A stretch of DNA of 64,000 bases from [Actinobacillus] rossii (GCA_900444965.1 UFRQ01000003.1:310001-374000), one strand, 5' to 3'; counted from the stretch's first letter, positions 1-10,600 are shown. Numbers and translations are program-made. Notes: generated by a model not told the origin, from the letters alone.

Positions 1-237
1 AATGTGAATATGCTCACCAACACTAATATCACATAAGGCATGGCCAATAGGATAACCGTACTTAATGGCATTTTGATTTTGCTTAATATCAACAAGCGCA
101 AACTTATGTCCTCGTCCGATATTATTTTTTAAAGCGACATTTTGTCCTTCAACATCAAGTAATAAACCTGCCGATAAATCCTGCAAGGCAACCGCCACAT
201 TATCTTGATTGTGAATTTTGATAAACTGCTTCATCAT
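1..237 (-). CDS. uxaA: Altronate dehydratase, N-terminal part (cut by window edge)
   Basis: UxaA dehydrates D-altronate to 2-keto-3-deoxygluconate. Only the first ~79 residues are in the window, translated by hand from the minus strand. They form the small N-terminal SAF-type domain of the UxaA family: 'KIHNQDNVAVAL' near the start, then 'GHKFAL' and 'KYGYPIGHA', the typical UxaA order. The start is an ATG at 237, with a second ATG directly after it, preceded by GGAG about 6 bases away. It lies 11 bases downstream of the uxaB stop, so it is almost certainly the next gene of the same operon. It completes the path from tagaturonate to KDG. The catalytic C-terminal domain lies outside the window, so I cannot say whether the gene is intact. 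Confidence 0.85.
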   Translation of the reverse strand, partial: MMKQFIKIHNQDNVAVALQDLSAGLLLDVEGQNVALKNNIGRGHKFALVDIKQNQNAIKYGYPIGHALCDISVGEHIHI

Positions 238-248
238 CAAATCTCCAC

Positions 249-1706
249 TTAATCAATACAATATTGGCGTAATGCCTGGCGCATACCTTTTTCCAAAATC
301 GTTTCTAATTGCGCACTAACTACATTAACTAATTGTGGAATCTGACTTAAATCTTGTTCCCAATGCGTTTCTTGTTTTAGAACATTTTGCACCAGTTGAA
401 CTAATGATAATTCCCCTGCTGAAACTTGTTGCCACCAAGTTTTAAAATTTACTAACCAATGTTCATCATCTTGCAATGGAATGTCTTGTCCATCGCGTTC
501 ACCGCGATAAAAAGCAATTAATGCTGCTAATGCAAAGGTCAAGTGCGGCGGTAATTTCTGATATTTTTCTATATAAGCCAATAACTGTGGCAAATTACGT
601 GTGCGATATTTCGTCATACTATTTAACGAAATAGAGAGCAATTGATGTTGAATGAATGGATTTTGGAAACGCTTAATGACAGCATTAGCGAATTGTTGCA
701 ATTCTTCTTTTGGTAATGACAACACAGGGATAATCTCTTTATCCATTGTATTTTGAGCAAATTGACATAATTCTGCATCATTCATTGCTTCGTCCACAGT
801 ATTGACACCTGAAAGATAAGCAACTGGAACTAAAGCTGTATGCGCGCCATTTAAAATGGCAACTTTACGTTCTTTATAAGGCTTAATATCATCTACAATT
901 AATACGTTCAAATTAACTTGATCTAAACGTAACAGTTGTTTTAACGATTGTGGACCTTGAATAACAAATAAATAGAAATGTTCTGCTGTATCTAAGAAAC
1001 TATCCGTATAACCTAATTCGTTTTCTAACTCAGTTGCTTCATTGCGTGGATAGCCCGTTACAATACGATCAACTAATGTCGAACAAAACGTATTAGCTTC
1101 CTCTAGCCATTCAATAAATTCATTTGAAAGTTGCCATTGTTTTGCATATTTCAAAACGAGTGTTTTTAACTGTTCACCATTGTAATCAATTAATTCACAA
1201 GGAATAATCACAAAACCATGTGCATTATCCCCATTTACTACTGTGAAACGTTCAAATAATAAACGCGTTAATTTTGCCGGATAACTCACCGATGGTCTAT
1301 CATCAAATTGGTCATTTTCGTTATAACTAATTCCGGCTTCTGTCGTATTTGAAAAAATAATCTTGATATCTAAATTATGGGCTAACTGTAAATATTCATC
1401 ATAATTTTGATAAACATTAATCTCATTATTAACAGAACGAATAATTCGATTTTCTTTTACTTTTTCTCCATGTTCATCTAATCCACGAATAATAGTGGTA
1501 TAGAGCCCATCTTGAATATTTAATAATGGTGGAAAATCAGTATTAATTGGGCGAACTATTGTAACACCTGCATCTAAATCAGTTTTTTCATTTAATATAT
1601 CAATTTGCCAATCAATAAATGCGCGTAAAAAGTTTCCTTCGCCGAATTGAATAATTTTAGTTGGATGTTGGCGACCTTGGAAGTTGGTGCGGTTTAATTG
1701 TTTCAT
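249..1706 (-). CDS. uxaB: Tagaturonate reductase (altronate oxidoreductase)
   Basis: UxaB is a cytoplasmic NADH-dependent enzyme that reduces D-tagaturonate to D-altronate. The 485-residue product matches the usual UxaB length (about 483). It starts '[10 protein letters not shown]', followed by the family signature '[13 protein letters not shown]' (residues ~18-30), which is the Rossmann nucleotide-binding start of long-chain mannitol/fructuronate dehydrogenases. It also has '[13 protein letters not shown]' (~281-293) from the catalytic C-terminal domain. The start is supported by TAGGAG upstream. It follows the TRAP large-subunit gene by 21 bases and precedes uxaA by 11 bases, so it reads as one operon. 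UxaB is favoured over fructuronate reductase UxuB because of its partners: lgoD makes tagaturonate, and uxaA uses altronate. Confidence 0.88.
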   Translation of the reverse strand: MKQLNRTNFQGRQHPTKIIQFGEGNFLRAFIDWQIDILNEKTDLDAGVTIVRPINTDFPPLLNIQDGLYTTIIRGLDEHGEKVKENRIIRSVNNEINVYQNYDEYLQLAHNLDIKIIFSNTTEAGISYNENDQFDDRPSVSYPAKLTRLLFERFTVVNGDNAHGFVIIPCELIDYNGEQLKTLVLKYAKQWQLSNEFIEWLEEANTFCSTLVDRIVTGYPRNEATELENELGYTDSFLDTAEHFYLFVIQGPQSLKQLLRLDQVNLNVLIVDDIKPYKERKVAILNGAHTALVPVAYLSGVNTVDEAMNDAELCQFAQNTMDKEIIPVLSLPKEELQQFANAVIKRFQNPFIQHQLLSISLNSMTKYRTRNLPQLLAYIEKYQKLPPHLTFALAALIAFYRGERDGQDIPLQDDEHWLVNFKTWWQQVSAGELSLVQLVQNVLKQETHWEQDLSQIPQLVNVVSAQLETILEKGMRQALRQYCID

Positions 1707-1727
1707 ATTATTTCTCCTAACTATTAC

Positions 1728-3020
1728 TTATTGTGCTACACCGTAAACTAAATTTGGTAACCATGTTGAAATTAACGGAATATAAGTAATTAATAATAAT
1801 TCAATGATCAGTAGCCCCCAGAATGGGATAACATCTTTAATAAACTTCTCAATAGGTACTTCAGTAATAGAACAAGTTGTGAACATTACTGTTCCTAATG
1901 GTGGGGTAATAGTGCCAATTGCACCATTAAAGATAAACACAATACCAAAATGAATAGGATCTATGCCGTATGAATGTGCGATAGGAGCAAGTAAAGGTGC
2001 TAGCACAATCATAATCGCATTACCTTCTAAGAACATACCTAAAATTAATAATGCCACATTTACTAACATTAAAAATGCTAACGGACTATCTACAACCGTT
2101 GTCATCCATCCAGCTAATGCTTGCGGTACACGTTCCCAAGTTAGAAATTTTGAAAATGCAACAGCAACACAAATAATTAGTAAAACATTAGCAGCACCTA
2201 ATGCAGATTCTCGAGTTGCTAACCATAATTTTTTTACATCCATATTTCGGTAAATAAACATACCTAAAATTAATGCATAAATTACCGCAACAGCACCTGC
2301 TTCAGTCGGTGTAAATACCCCCATGCGAATACCACCAATGATGATTACTGGAAGCAAAAGAGCTAATACTGCATCTTTAGCAGATAAAGCAATCTCTTTG
2401 CAAGTAGCACGTTTTTCACGGATTGGTAAATAACCACGTTTTTTAGAGATAATAGATACTAAGATCATCATCAAAATACAAAGCATGGTTCCAGGAACAA
2501 CACCTGCCAAAAATAAACGACCAATTGATACATTATTTACATAGCCATAAATGATCATTGCAATTCCAGGTGGAATAATTGGCGTAATTAAAGAACCAGC
2601 CGCTGTCACAGCTGCTGAAAATGATGCACTATATCCACGAGCAACCATTTGTGGAACAAGCAATTTGGAATTCATTGCTGCATCTGCAATATTTGAACCA
2701 GATAACCCTCCCATTAATGTACTTAATGCAACATTAACTTGAGCCAAACCACCATTCATATGACCAGTTAAAACCTCACAGAATTTTAGTAGCCGTTCAC
2801 TAATTCCAGTGTGATTCATAAAAACACCAGCCATAATAAAAAATGGTATCGCAAGTAATGTAACACTTTCTAAACCACCAGCTAATCGTTGAATCAGAAT
2901 AACCATAGGCTGGTGACTCATTAAAAAATAACTTAACGTAGAACAAAAAATACAAAATGCAACAGGTGTTCCAATAATAAAAAGAATTAATAATATTGAA
3001 ATAGGAATAATTACGTCCAT
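1728..3020 (-). CDS. TRAP transporter large permease subunit (DctM type)
   Basis: This is the 12-segment membrane subunit of a tripartite ATP-independent periplasmic transporter. It moves the substrate delivered by the binding protein, using a cation gradient. The 430-residue length is typical of DctM/SiaM proteins. Family motifs visible are 'TLLAIPFFIMAG' (~54-65), 'GGLSGSNIADAA' (~103-114), 'LITPIIPPGIAM' (~144-155) and 'GTITPPLGTVMF' (~369-380). The ATG is preceded by AAAGGGG, and it starts 3 bases after the small-subunit stop. The setting among lgoD, uxaB and uxaA suggests that the cargo is L-galactonate or a related hexonate/hexuronate. The subunit itself does not reveal specificity. Confidence 0.9.
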   Translation of the reverse strand: MDVIIPISILLILFIIGTPVAFCIFCSTLSYFLMSHQPMVILIQRLAGGLESVTLLAIPFFIMAGVFMNHTGISERLLKFCEVLTGHMNGGLAQVNVALSTLMGGLSGSNIADAAMNSKLLVPQMVARGYSASFSAAVTAAGSLITPIIPPGIAMIIYGYVNNVSIGRLFLAGVVPGTMLCILMMILVSIISKKRGYLPIREKRATCKEIALSAKDAVLALLLPVIIIGGIRMGVFTPTEAGAVAVIYALILGMFIYRNMDVKKLWLATRESALGAANVLLIICVAVAFSKFLTWERVPQALAGWMTTVVDSPLAFLMLVNVALLILGMFLEGNAIMIVLAPLLAPIAHSYGIDPIHFGIVFIFNGAIGTITPPLGTVMFTTCSITEVPIEKFIKDVIPFWGLLIIELLLITYIPLISTWLPNLVYGVAQ

Positions 3021-3023
3021 AAT

Positions 3024-3512
3024 TTAATCCCCTTTATTTATTCTGAAGTAATACACAATTTTTCTTAACTCATAATAGAGCATAAATAACGCACTAATTG
3101 GGATAATGGCGTAAATATAAATATAAGAAAATTGTAATGCAGGCGTGAAACGCATTTTTGACATAGGTAATAATTTAAAACCTAAATAGATCATAAAACC
3201 CAAACAAAAAATCATAATTAATGGTTGAATAATACCATCAATAAAATTCGCGATTTTAGCAGGTATTTTAGTTAAAAAATAATCAATGCGAATAAGTTCG
3301 TTATTTTTACATAATGCACTCGATGCTAAGAATGTAAACCAAATAAAAAATACAACACAAATTTCTTCAACCCAAGCACTCGGTGTATTCAAGAAATATC
3401 TCATAATTACACCATAGCCAGAAAGAAGAACAATTAATGCTAAGAAAAATGACGCGAGTATTTCATCAATATCACTTAACCAAAATTTCTTTTTATGAAC
3501 TTGCATATTCAT
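3024..3512 (-). CDS. TRAP transporter small permease subunit (DctQ type)
   Basis: This is the four-helix partner of the large TRAP permease, about 162 residues. 'GYGVIMRYFLNTPSAWVEE' (N-terminal third) is the classic DctQ signature, in which a helix ends in an RY-x-(F/L) motif followed by a tryptophan-glutamate pair. I chose the ATG at 3512 because AAAGG lies 8 bases before it. A GTG nine bases further upstream would fall inside that ribosome binding site. The gene sits between the binding-protein gene and the large permease. The spacing to the large permease is 3 bases, so translation is probably coupled. Confidence 0.88.
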   Translation of the reverse strand: MNMQVHKKKFWLSDIDEILASFFLALIVLLSGYGVIMRYFLNTPSAWVEEICVVFFIWFTFLASSALCKNNELIRIDYFLTKIPAKIANFIDGIIQPLIMIFCLGFMIYLGFKLLPMSKMRFTPALQFSYIYIYAIIPISALFMLYYELRKIVYYFRINKGD

Positions 3513-3532
3513 AAATACCACCTTTTTAATAG

Positions 3533-3558
3533 AAGGTATCTGCTGCTACAGATACCTT
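3533..3558 (-). promoter_or_regulatory. Intercistronic stem-loop between TRAP binding protein and permease genes
   Basis: A perfect 10-bp stem (AAGGTATCTG paired with CAGATACCTT) with a 6-base loop lies 15 bases after the binding-protein stop. It has no long U-run on the minus strand. Such hairpins after the first gene of binding-protein operons often stabilise or attenuate the transcript, so that more binding protein than permease is made. That role is inferred. Confidence 0.5.
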
Positions 3559-3572
3559 AATTTAGGAAGCAA

Positions 3573-4559
3573 CTAGAATTGCTCTAGTTTTTCTTGAACA
3601 TTTTTATATAAATTTGGCGACCATTCAGGGAAACCTGTTGAAATAACTCCCCCTACAGCTTTTTCAAACGCAGGCAAATCAACCTCTGTGATAGTTACTC
3701 CAGCTGCTTTTAACTTATCCAATGCTTCTTTTTCAGCATCATTTATCAATGTTGCACCCAAAGCGACCATTTCACGGCTGGTATCAACGATAATTTTTTG
3801 TTGCTCTAGCGTTAAGCTATTCCAGAATGTTGTACCAGCTACGAATGGTGACATATGTTTTGTGTGAGCAGTTAAGCTCAAATTTTTTGCAACTTCGTAA
3901 AATTTGCCGCCAAATAAAACTACAGCTGGATTTTCTAAACCATCAATAATGCCTTCTGATAAACCTGGATACACATCAGATAATGACATTGGTGTTGGAA
4001 CGCCGCCCATAGCTTTAATTGTTTCAAGGAATAAACGCGAATGTTGAACACGAACTTTTACTCCTTTTAAGTCTTCAGGTTTAGTTACTAATTTTTTAGT
4101 TAATAGATGACGAGTACCATAAACTACATCAGGCACAATAATATGCACATCATGTTTATCTAATTTTGAGCTTAAATCTTTAAACCAATCAGAATGTAAT
4201 AATTTAGATTTTTTCTCAAAAGACTGACTAATATAAGGGGCATTAATAACACCAAGATCAGGGACAAGATCCATAAGTGCACCATAATCACTAATAGTAA
4301 TAATATTGGAACCAAATTTTGCTTGTTCCATAACTTCTGTTTCACTGCCTAACTGACTAGATGGAAACAATTTAAACACAATGTCCCCATTAGATTTTTC
4401 TTTTACTTTATCAGCCCAAAAATGCATGGCTTTATCAATAGGTTCACCAGGTTGGTTGCCGTAAGCAATCATAATCTCTGTTTCTGCTAAGGCATTAACA
4501 GAAAGCCCTAACAAACTTACAGAAAGAAGCGTTTTAAATGACTTAGTTAGTAGTTTCAT
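3573..4559 (-). CDS. TRAP transporter substrate-binding protein (DctP family)
   Basis: This is a secreted solute-binding protein of 328 residues. An N-terminal signal peptide (KLLTKSF, then a hydrophobic stretch ending 'NALAETE') predicts cleavage near residue 25. The mature part has DctP-family features: 'GSETEVMEQAKFG' (~70-83), 'LKGVKVRVQHSRL' (~144-156) with the arginine that normally binds the substrate carboxylate, and 'YPGLSEGIIDGLENP' (~197-211). It is the first transporter gene after lgoD, and its transcript carries a hairpin immediately downstream. The substrate is most likely an acidic sugar such as L-galactonate, judged only from its neighbours; E. coli uses an MFS carrier (LgoT) for the same role. 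Confidence 0.9.
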   Translation of the reverse strand: MKLLTKSFKTLLSVSLLGLSVNALAETEIMIAYGNQPGEPIDKAMHFWADKVKEKSNGDIVFKLFPSSQLGSETEVMEQAKFGSNIITISDYGALMDLVPDLGVINAPYISQSFEKKSKLLHSDWFKDLSSKLDKHDVHIIVPDVVYGTRHLLTKKLVTKPEDLKGVKVRVQHSRLFLETIKAMGGVPTPMSLSDVYPGLSEGIIDGLENPAVVLFGGKFYEVAKNLSLTAHTKHMSPFVAGTTFWNSLTLEQQKIIVDTSREMVALGATLINDAEKEALDKLKAAGVTITEVDLPAFEKAVGGVISTGFPEWSPNLYKNVQEKLEQF

Positions 4560-4590
4560 AATGTCCTCTCATAATTTAGGCTAGGTTGAG

Positions 4591-5601
4591 TTATTGATGA
4601 ATAATCACGCTTTTAATTAACGCTTTATTCTTCGTAATTTTTTCTTCATAAATATCAGCTAATTCATCATACTTAAAAGTATGAGTTAACATCATATTGG
4701 CTGAGATTTTGCCCTCAGCCATTAAACGCTGAACCTTTTCAAAATCTTCTAAAGTTGCGTTACGGCTTCCCATAAGTGTGGTTTCTTTTTTATGAAAATC
4801 TGGATCGTTAAATTCAATTGTTCCTTTATGTAACCCTACAAAAACAATCCGTCCACCATGGCGAATTAAATACACCGAGTTGTTCATTGCTTTTTGATTA
4901 CCTGTTGCGTCAATAACAACTTCGGGTAAACGACCATTAAAATAATCTTCAATTTTTTCATTAAGAGGATCTATCGTTGGAACTTTGGGAATATTGGCTT
5001 GAATATGAGCTCTACGTTCAACACTAGTATCCGCTATCACAACATTTGCTTCATCAGCATGAGCAATTGCTGCGGCCCCCAATCCTATAGGACCAGCCCC
5101 AACCACAAGTACATCAGTTCCTTTAGAGATTTTAGCTCGGCGTACAGCATGTGCACTAATTGCAAATGGCTCAATGAGAGCACCAGTAATATCATCAACA
5201 TTATTAGCTATTGGAATAACATTAATTGCAGGAGCAGAAACATATTCACTAAATGCACCATTTTCATGTACACCAATGACCGATATTTTTTCACAACAAT
5301 TTGTTTTCCCACTCAAGCATGCTCCACATTTTCCACAAGATACATATGGAATTAATGCTACACGTTGTCCAACTTTAAGATGACTAATATTTTTGCCCAC
5401 TTCTGAGATAACTCCACTTGCTTCATGACCTAAAACACGTGGGTATTCAAAAAATGGTTGATTACCACCATAAGCATGAATATCCGTTCCACAAATTCCT
5501 ATTGCAGATATTTTCATTACAATACCGTCATCTTTAGCCACTGGTGTATCCCATTCTTCGTAAACTAATTCATGGGGTTGTTTACAAACTAATGTTATCA
5601 T
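4591..5601 (-). CDS. lgoD: L-galactonate 5-dehydrogenase (zinc alcohol dehydrogenase family)
   Basis: LgoD oxidises L-galactonate to D-tagaturonate with NAD+. The 336-residue protein closely follows what I recall of E. coli LgoD (YjjN). It shares 'GICGTDIHAYGGNQPFF' (~35-51, including the catalytic zinc ligand Cys37), 'RVLGHEASG', the structural-zinc cysteines in 'CGKCGACLSGKTNCC' (~96-110), and 'VIGVHENG'. A glycine-rich NAD site 'GAGPIGLGAA' and 'VIDATGNQKAMNN' complete the fold. H. influenzae Rd carries a similar gene (HI0053) beside its uxu genes. It is the first gene of the leftward operon and faces lgoR across 143 bases. The presence of lgoR, uxaB and uxaA supports L-galactonate over other sugar acids. 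Confidence 0.85.
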   Translation of the reverse strand: MITLVCKQPHELVYEEWDTPVAKDDGIVMKISAIGICGTDIHAYGGNQPFFEYPRVLGHEASGVISEVGKNISHLKVGQRVALIPYVSCGKCGACLSGKTNCCEKISVIGVHENGAFSEYVSAPAINVIPIANNVDDITGALIEPFAISAHAVRRAKISKGTDVLVVGAGPIGLGAAAIAHADEANVVIADTSVERRAHIQANIPKVPTIDPLNEKIEDYFNGRLPEVVIDATGNQKAMNNSVYLIRHGGRIVFVGLHKGTIEFNDPDFHKKETTLMGSRNATLEDFEKVQRLMAEGKISANMMLTHTFKYDELADIYEEKITKNKALIKSVIIHQ

Positions 5602-5652
5602 TGTGATACCTCAAAATATAAAGTAAGAATTAATGTCAATGTCATTATTCTC

Positions 5653-5672
5653 AAGATATTCCAAGAAATCTT
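5653..5672. promoter_or_regulatory. Candidate LgoR operator (palindrome in the lgoD-lgoR gap)
   Basis: A partly symmetric 20-base site with outer arms AAGAT/ATCTT sits midway between the divergent lgoD and lgoR genes. GntR-family regulators bind short palindromes in such positions. The symmetry is imperfect in the centre and there is no second copy in the window, so this is a weak call. Confidence 0.25.
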
Positions 5673-5744
5673 ATTTTCATTGTAGAATTGTGAGTAAGAA
5701 ATGGTTTTTCTGCTTTTTATTGGCTTTTTATTTCATGGTGAGCT

Positions 5745-6650
5745 ATGGCTAAGAATTTAAATATTCGAATTGATATTATTAATCAACTTATTGATGCATG
5801 CATAACAAAGCAATTTGAATATTACCTACCATCACAAACAAATCTTGCGGCAATTTATAATGTCAGCAGAACAACAATTAAACATGCTATCAATTATCTT
5901 GTTGAAAAAGGGGTAGTTAAAATTGAAGATGGCTTAGTGATCATTGTCCGCACACCTACAGATATAGACAAACAATCCTATATACAAGTTAATAACTCAA
6001 ATGGAAATAATTTTCTTCAGCTAGAAAGCTACTTACAAAGCGCGGTACAAAAGAAACAAATAAAACCAAGCGATATTTTTACGGAATTGCAGTTAGCCAA
6101 AGCGGCTAAGGTCGATGTACAAACCGTAAGAGCTTATCTTACTCAGTTTTCTCGTTTCCATTTGGTTACTCAATTAGGACATGGTCAATGGAAACTCTTG
6201 GAATTTACGCAGCATTATGCCGATAAACTATTTGAATTAAGGGAAATGCTTGAATGTCATGCCCTAAAATGCTTTATAGAATTGCCTAAAGATGATATTC
6301 GATGGGTTGATATGAAGTTTTTATATGAAGAACATAAAGAACTCAGTAAAGACATTGTAACTCGCTACACTGATTTTGCCTTACTCGATCATCGATTTCA
6401 TTCATTGCTTTTATCCGCCGCCAATAATCCATTTATTAATGATTTTATTGACCTAATATCACTAATATTTCACTTTCATTATCAATGGGATAACCGAAAT
6501 CTACAAACGCGTAATATTCTTGCAGTATCAGAGCATTTAGCTATCTTGATGTCTATTTTGTCAAAAGATTATGAATCCGCAAAAAACGAACTTAAGCGTC
6601 ATTTGCAAACAGCCAAAAAAACATTAATAGCAGGCATATCAATAAGTTAA
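5745..6650 (+). CDS. lgoR: GntR-family regulator, LgoR type
   Basis: This is a transcription factor of 301 residues. The N-terminal winged helix ('LPSQTNLAAIYNVSRTTIKH', ~29-48) is followed by a C-terminal all-helical ligand domain of the FCD kind. The middle region 'FELREMLECHALK' and the stretches 'LDHRFHSLLLSAANNPF' and 'FHFHYQWDNRNLQ' match what I recall of E. coli LgoR (YjjM) almost word for word. It is not like the shorter UxuR/ExuR proteins. It is transcribed away from lgoD, consistent with control of the divergent lgoD-TRAP-uxaBA operon by L-galactonate or a downstream intermediate. A weak palindrome lies between the two genes. Function is assigned by family and context. Confidence 0.82.
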   Translation: MAKNLNIRIDIINQLIDACITKQFEYYLPSQTNLAAIYNVSRTTIKHAINYLVEKGVVKIEDGLVIIVRTPTDIDKQSYIQVNNSNGNNFLQLESYLQSAVQKKQIKPSDIFTELQLAKAAKVDVQTVRAYLTQFSRFHLVTQLGHGQWKLLEFTQHYADKLFELREMLECHALKCFIELPKDDIRWVDMKFLYEEHKELSKDIVTRYTDFALLDHRFHSLLLSAANNPFINDFIDLISLIFHFHYQWDNRNLQTRNILAVSEHLAILMSILSKDYESAKNELKRHLQTAKKTLIAGISIS

Positions 6651-6665
6651 TACAAATAACCTAAT

Positions 6666-6691
6666 AAAAACCCACGCCTAAACGTGGGTTT
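6666..6691. terminator. Bidirectional hairpin terminator between lgoR and gmhA
   Basis: AACCCACG and CGTGGGTT form an 8-bp stem flanked by an A-run on the left and a short T-run on the right. It lies between the convergent 3' ends of lgoR and gmhA and can serve both. Confidence 0.75.
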
Positions 6692-6713
6692 CCCTTACCT
6701 AACAATCACAAAA

Positions 6714-7376
<663 letters not shown>

Positions 7377-7411
7377 TTAATCCAGACTTGAAATAAATGC
7401 GCTAATGGAAT

Positions 7412-7602
7412 CCCCGTCTGAGTTGCCCGAGTGTTTTGAAATTTTTAGCAAAATTCAGTATGTTTGAGCGAAGCGAGTTCTGGAATTTTGCGTAAAAAAA
7501 ATTTCAAATAAGCGAGAAAAAGCAACGAAGTCGGGGCGTGTTTCTTTTGCTTACTTTTCTTTGCACGAGCAAAGTAAAAGTCAGTCGCCCATCGGGCGAA
7601 AA
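7412..7602. repeat. Long imperfect inverted repeat plus two hairpins downstream of mfd
   Basis: This ~190-base non-coding block sits between gmhA and the mfd stop. From 7412 to 7536 the two arms (beginning CCCCGTCTGAG and ending GAAGTCGGGG) can fold into one long, interrupted hairpin. The inner arms contain TTTGAAATTTTT and GCAAAATTC on both sides. It is followed by a second stem (ACTTTTCTTTGC paired with GCAAAGTAAAAGT, 7551-7580) and a small CGCCC/GGGCG hairpin (7587-7599). I recall similar blocks elsewhere in Haemophilus genomes, so it is probably a dispersed repeat or structured 3' element. I see no convincing gene between 7299 and 7609. Confidence 0.55.
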
Positions 7603-7609
7603 TCGATTT

Positions 7610-10600
7610 CTAATTTAGCAAAGAATTAAGTAAACTCAACACAAACTCTAACCGCCCTTTCACAGACTCTAAATTACAGGTAAATCGGAATTTAGTTGGG
7701 CCGTCAAATTTATATACCGCCGGTTTTTCTTTAATGAGTGTTAAGAACTTCATTGGGTCTAAATCTGCGGTTGGGTTGAACTCAATAAATCCGCCATTTG
7801 CCGTCGCATCAATTTTAATGACTTTGAGTTGTTTTGATAATAAGCGTAACTCAGCAATTTGCATTAAATTCTTTGTCGCTTCCGGCAATAAACCGAAACG
7901 GTCAATAAGTTCGACTTTTAACTCATCTAGTGCAGCTTTATCTTCTGCACCTGCAATACGCTTGTAGAAGGACAAACGCATATTGACATCGCCAAGATAG
8001 TCATCAGGCAGTAGGGCTGGCACACGTAAATCAATTTCCACTTGCTGTTGTGTCAGTTCATCTAAACTTGGTTCACGCCCTTCTTTCATGGCTTTCACCG
8101 CACTTTCCAGCAATTCCATATACAAGCTAAAACCAATGCTTTCAATTTGTCCGCTTTGCTCGGAACCAAGCAGCTCGCCTGCGCCACGAATTTCTAAGTC
8201 GTGAGTGGCTAAAATAAAACCCGCGCCAAGATTATCTAAACTTTCCAAGGCTTCAAGGCGTTTTACTGCGTCTTTGGTCATTAATTTTTTATGTGGAGTA
8301 AGCAAATAAGCATAGGCTTGATGATGAGAACGTCCCACCCGACCGCGTAATTGGTGCAACTGCGCCAAACCAAAGTTATCTGCACGTTCAATAATGATGG
8401 TGTTCGCCGTTGGCACATCAATACCGGTTTCAATAATAGTTGAACACACCAACACATTAAAACGTTGATGATAAAAATCGCTCATGACACGTTCTAATTC
8501 GCGCTCGCGCATTTGCCCATGCCCAATGGTGACGCGTGCTTCTGGCACAAGTGCGGTCAATTTTTCTGCACAATTTTCAATACTTGCTACATCATTGTGC
8601 AAATAATAAACCTGACCACCACGCAAAATTTCACGCAAAATTGCTTCGCGCACCACTAAATCGTCTTTTTCGCGCACAAAGGTTTTAATCGTTAAGCGGC
8701 GCGCCGGCGGTGTTGAAATAATGGATAAATCACGAATGCCGTTCATCGCCATATTTAAGGTACGCGGAATCGGCGTTGCGGTTAGAGTCAAAATATCAAT
8801 ATTGGCACGAAGTTGCTTGATTTTCTCTTTTTGACGCACGCCAAAACGATGTTCTTCATCAATAACCAGCAAACCTAAATCGTGGAATTTCACATCAGAC
8901 TGAATAAGTTTATGGGTTCCAATCAAAATATCCACCTTGCCTTCCGCCAACTCTTCCAACACTTTTTTCTGTTCTTTCGCCGTTTTAAAACGCGAAAGTA
9001 CTTCCACGTTCACCGGCAAATTGGCAAAACGATCACGGAAATTTTCGTAATGCTGTTGAGCTAACAAGGTAGTGGGGACTAAAACTGCGACTTGCTTATG
9101 GTTCATCACAGCCAAAAATGCGGCGCGCATGGCCACTTCAGTTTTACCAAAACCTACATCGCCACACACAAGACGATCCATGGCTTTAGGTTGGCACATA
9201 TCCGAAATTACAGCGTTGATCGCCATTTCTTGATCTAAGGTTTCTTCAAATGGGAAGGTGGCGGCAAATTGCATAAATTCATCGCGATCATACTTAAAAG
9301 CAAAACCTTTTTGTGCTTCCCGTTGGGCATACACATCCAACAACTCTGCGGCAACATCACGAATTTTTTCTGCCGCGCGTTGGCGGGCTTTGCTCCACGC
9401 GTCTGAACCTAGTTTATGCAATGGTGCGGTTTCATCATTGCCGCCCACATAACGGCTAATTAAATGCAAACTGGCGACAGGCACATATAATTTGGCGTCA
9501 TTGGCGTAGGTCAACAACAAATATTCCGCTTTCACGCCACCATTTTCGATGGTCACTAAACCGCCATAACGCCCTACACCGTGTTCTAAATGTACCACCG
9601 CTTGCCCTATTTTGAGTTCTGCAAGGTTACGAATTAATGTATCGGGGTTAACAGATTTGCGTCTATCACGACTTCGTTGCTGAACGCGTTCGCCCAACAA
9701 TTCCGTTTCGCAAATCACCGCAATTTTCACCGCACTTTCTGCTTCAATAATGAAACTATGGGCAAGGCGACTTACTATCAAACTAAAATGTTGTTCTTCG
9801 GCGTGAGATAGCGTCTTAATTTGTTTAGGTTTCAGTTTGAGTGGTTTTAATAAATCCAACAAGGTTTCACGGCGACCTTCCGTTTCCACCGAAAACAGAA
9901 TTTTTCCGTCAAATTGTTCGATAAATTGGCGCAAAGGTTGTAACGGTTCTTTTTGTTGTGCTTGCAGTTGCACTTCAGGCAACGCTGAAACCGTCAGATT
10001 TTGTTGTCGCACCGACGCGCGAGCCACTTTCTCTTCTTTAAAAGTCAGTTTGGGGTACTGCTTTAAATGACGATTAATTTCATCTATTTTGACCCAAAGC
10101 TTAGCCGGCTCGAGCAAGGGACGCATGGGATCCACGCGGCGACTTTCGAAGCGTTGTTCTGCATCCGCATAAAAACGTTCTGCTTGAATTGGATTGCGTT
10201 CAAAATCAATAAATAAGGTATTTTTTGGCAAGTAATCAAACAAGGTGGCCATTTCGGCGAAAAACAAAGGTTGCCAATATTCAATGCCTGATGCCAAGGT
10301 ACCTTTGGAAATTTGTTGATAAATATGTTCAGGAGCGCGGCGAATTTCGCCAAAAGTATCGCGAAATTGTGTGCGGAACAATTCGATCCCTTTTTCATCC
10401 GTTGGGAATTCATGGGCCGGCAATAAATTAATGCTTGGAATAGCTTCCAAGGTTCGTTGCGTATCCACATCAAAGGTGCGAATGCTATCAATTTCGTCAT
10501 CAAAAAAATCTAAGCGAAAAGGCACCGCACTTCCCATTGGAAACAGGTCAAGTAACGAACCGCGCACCGCAAATTCCCCGGGTTCAAGCACTTGCTCAAC

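Noticed and set aside
1963..2253. Open frame of 96 codons opposite the TRAP large permease gene
   Set aside because: It is antisense to a clear DctM gene, has no ribosome binding site and no recognisable family; a shadow of the codon pattern on the other strand.
10084..10503. 139-codon frame within mfd on the same strand in another frame
   Set aside because: It lies wholly inside the conserved N-terminal part of mfd and has no plausible start signal or family.
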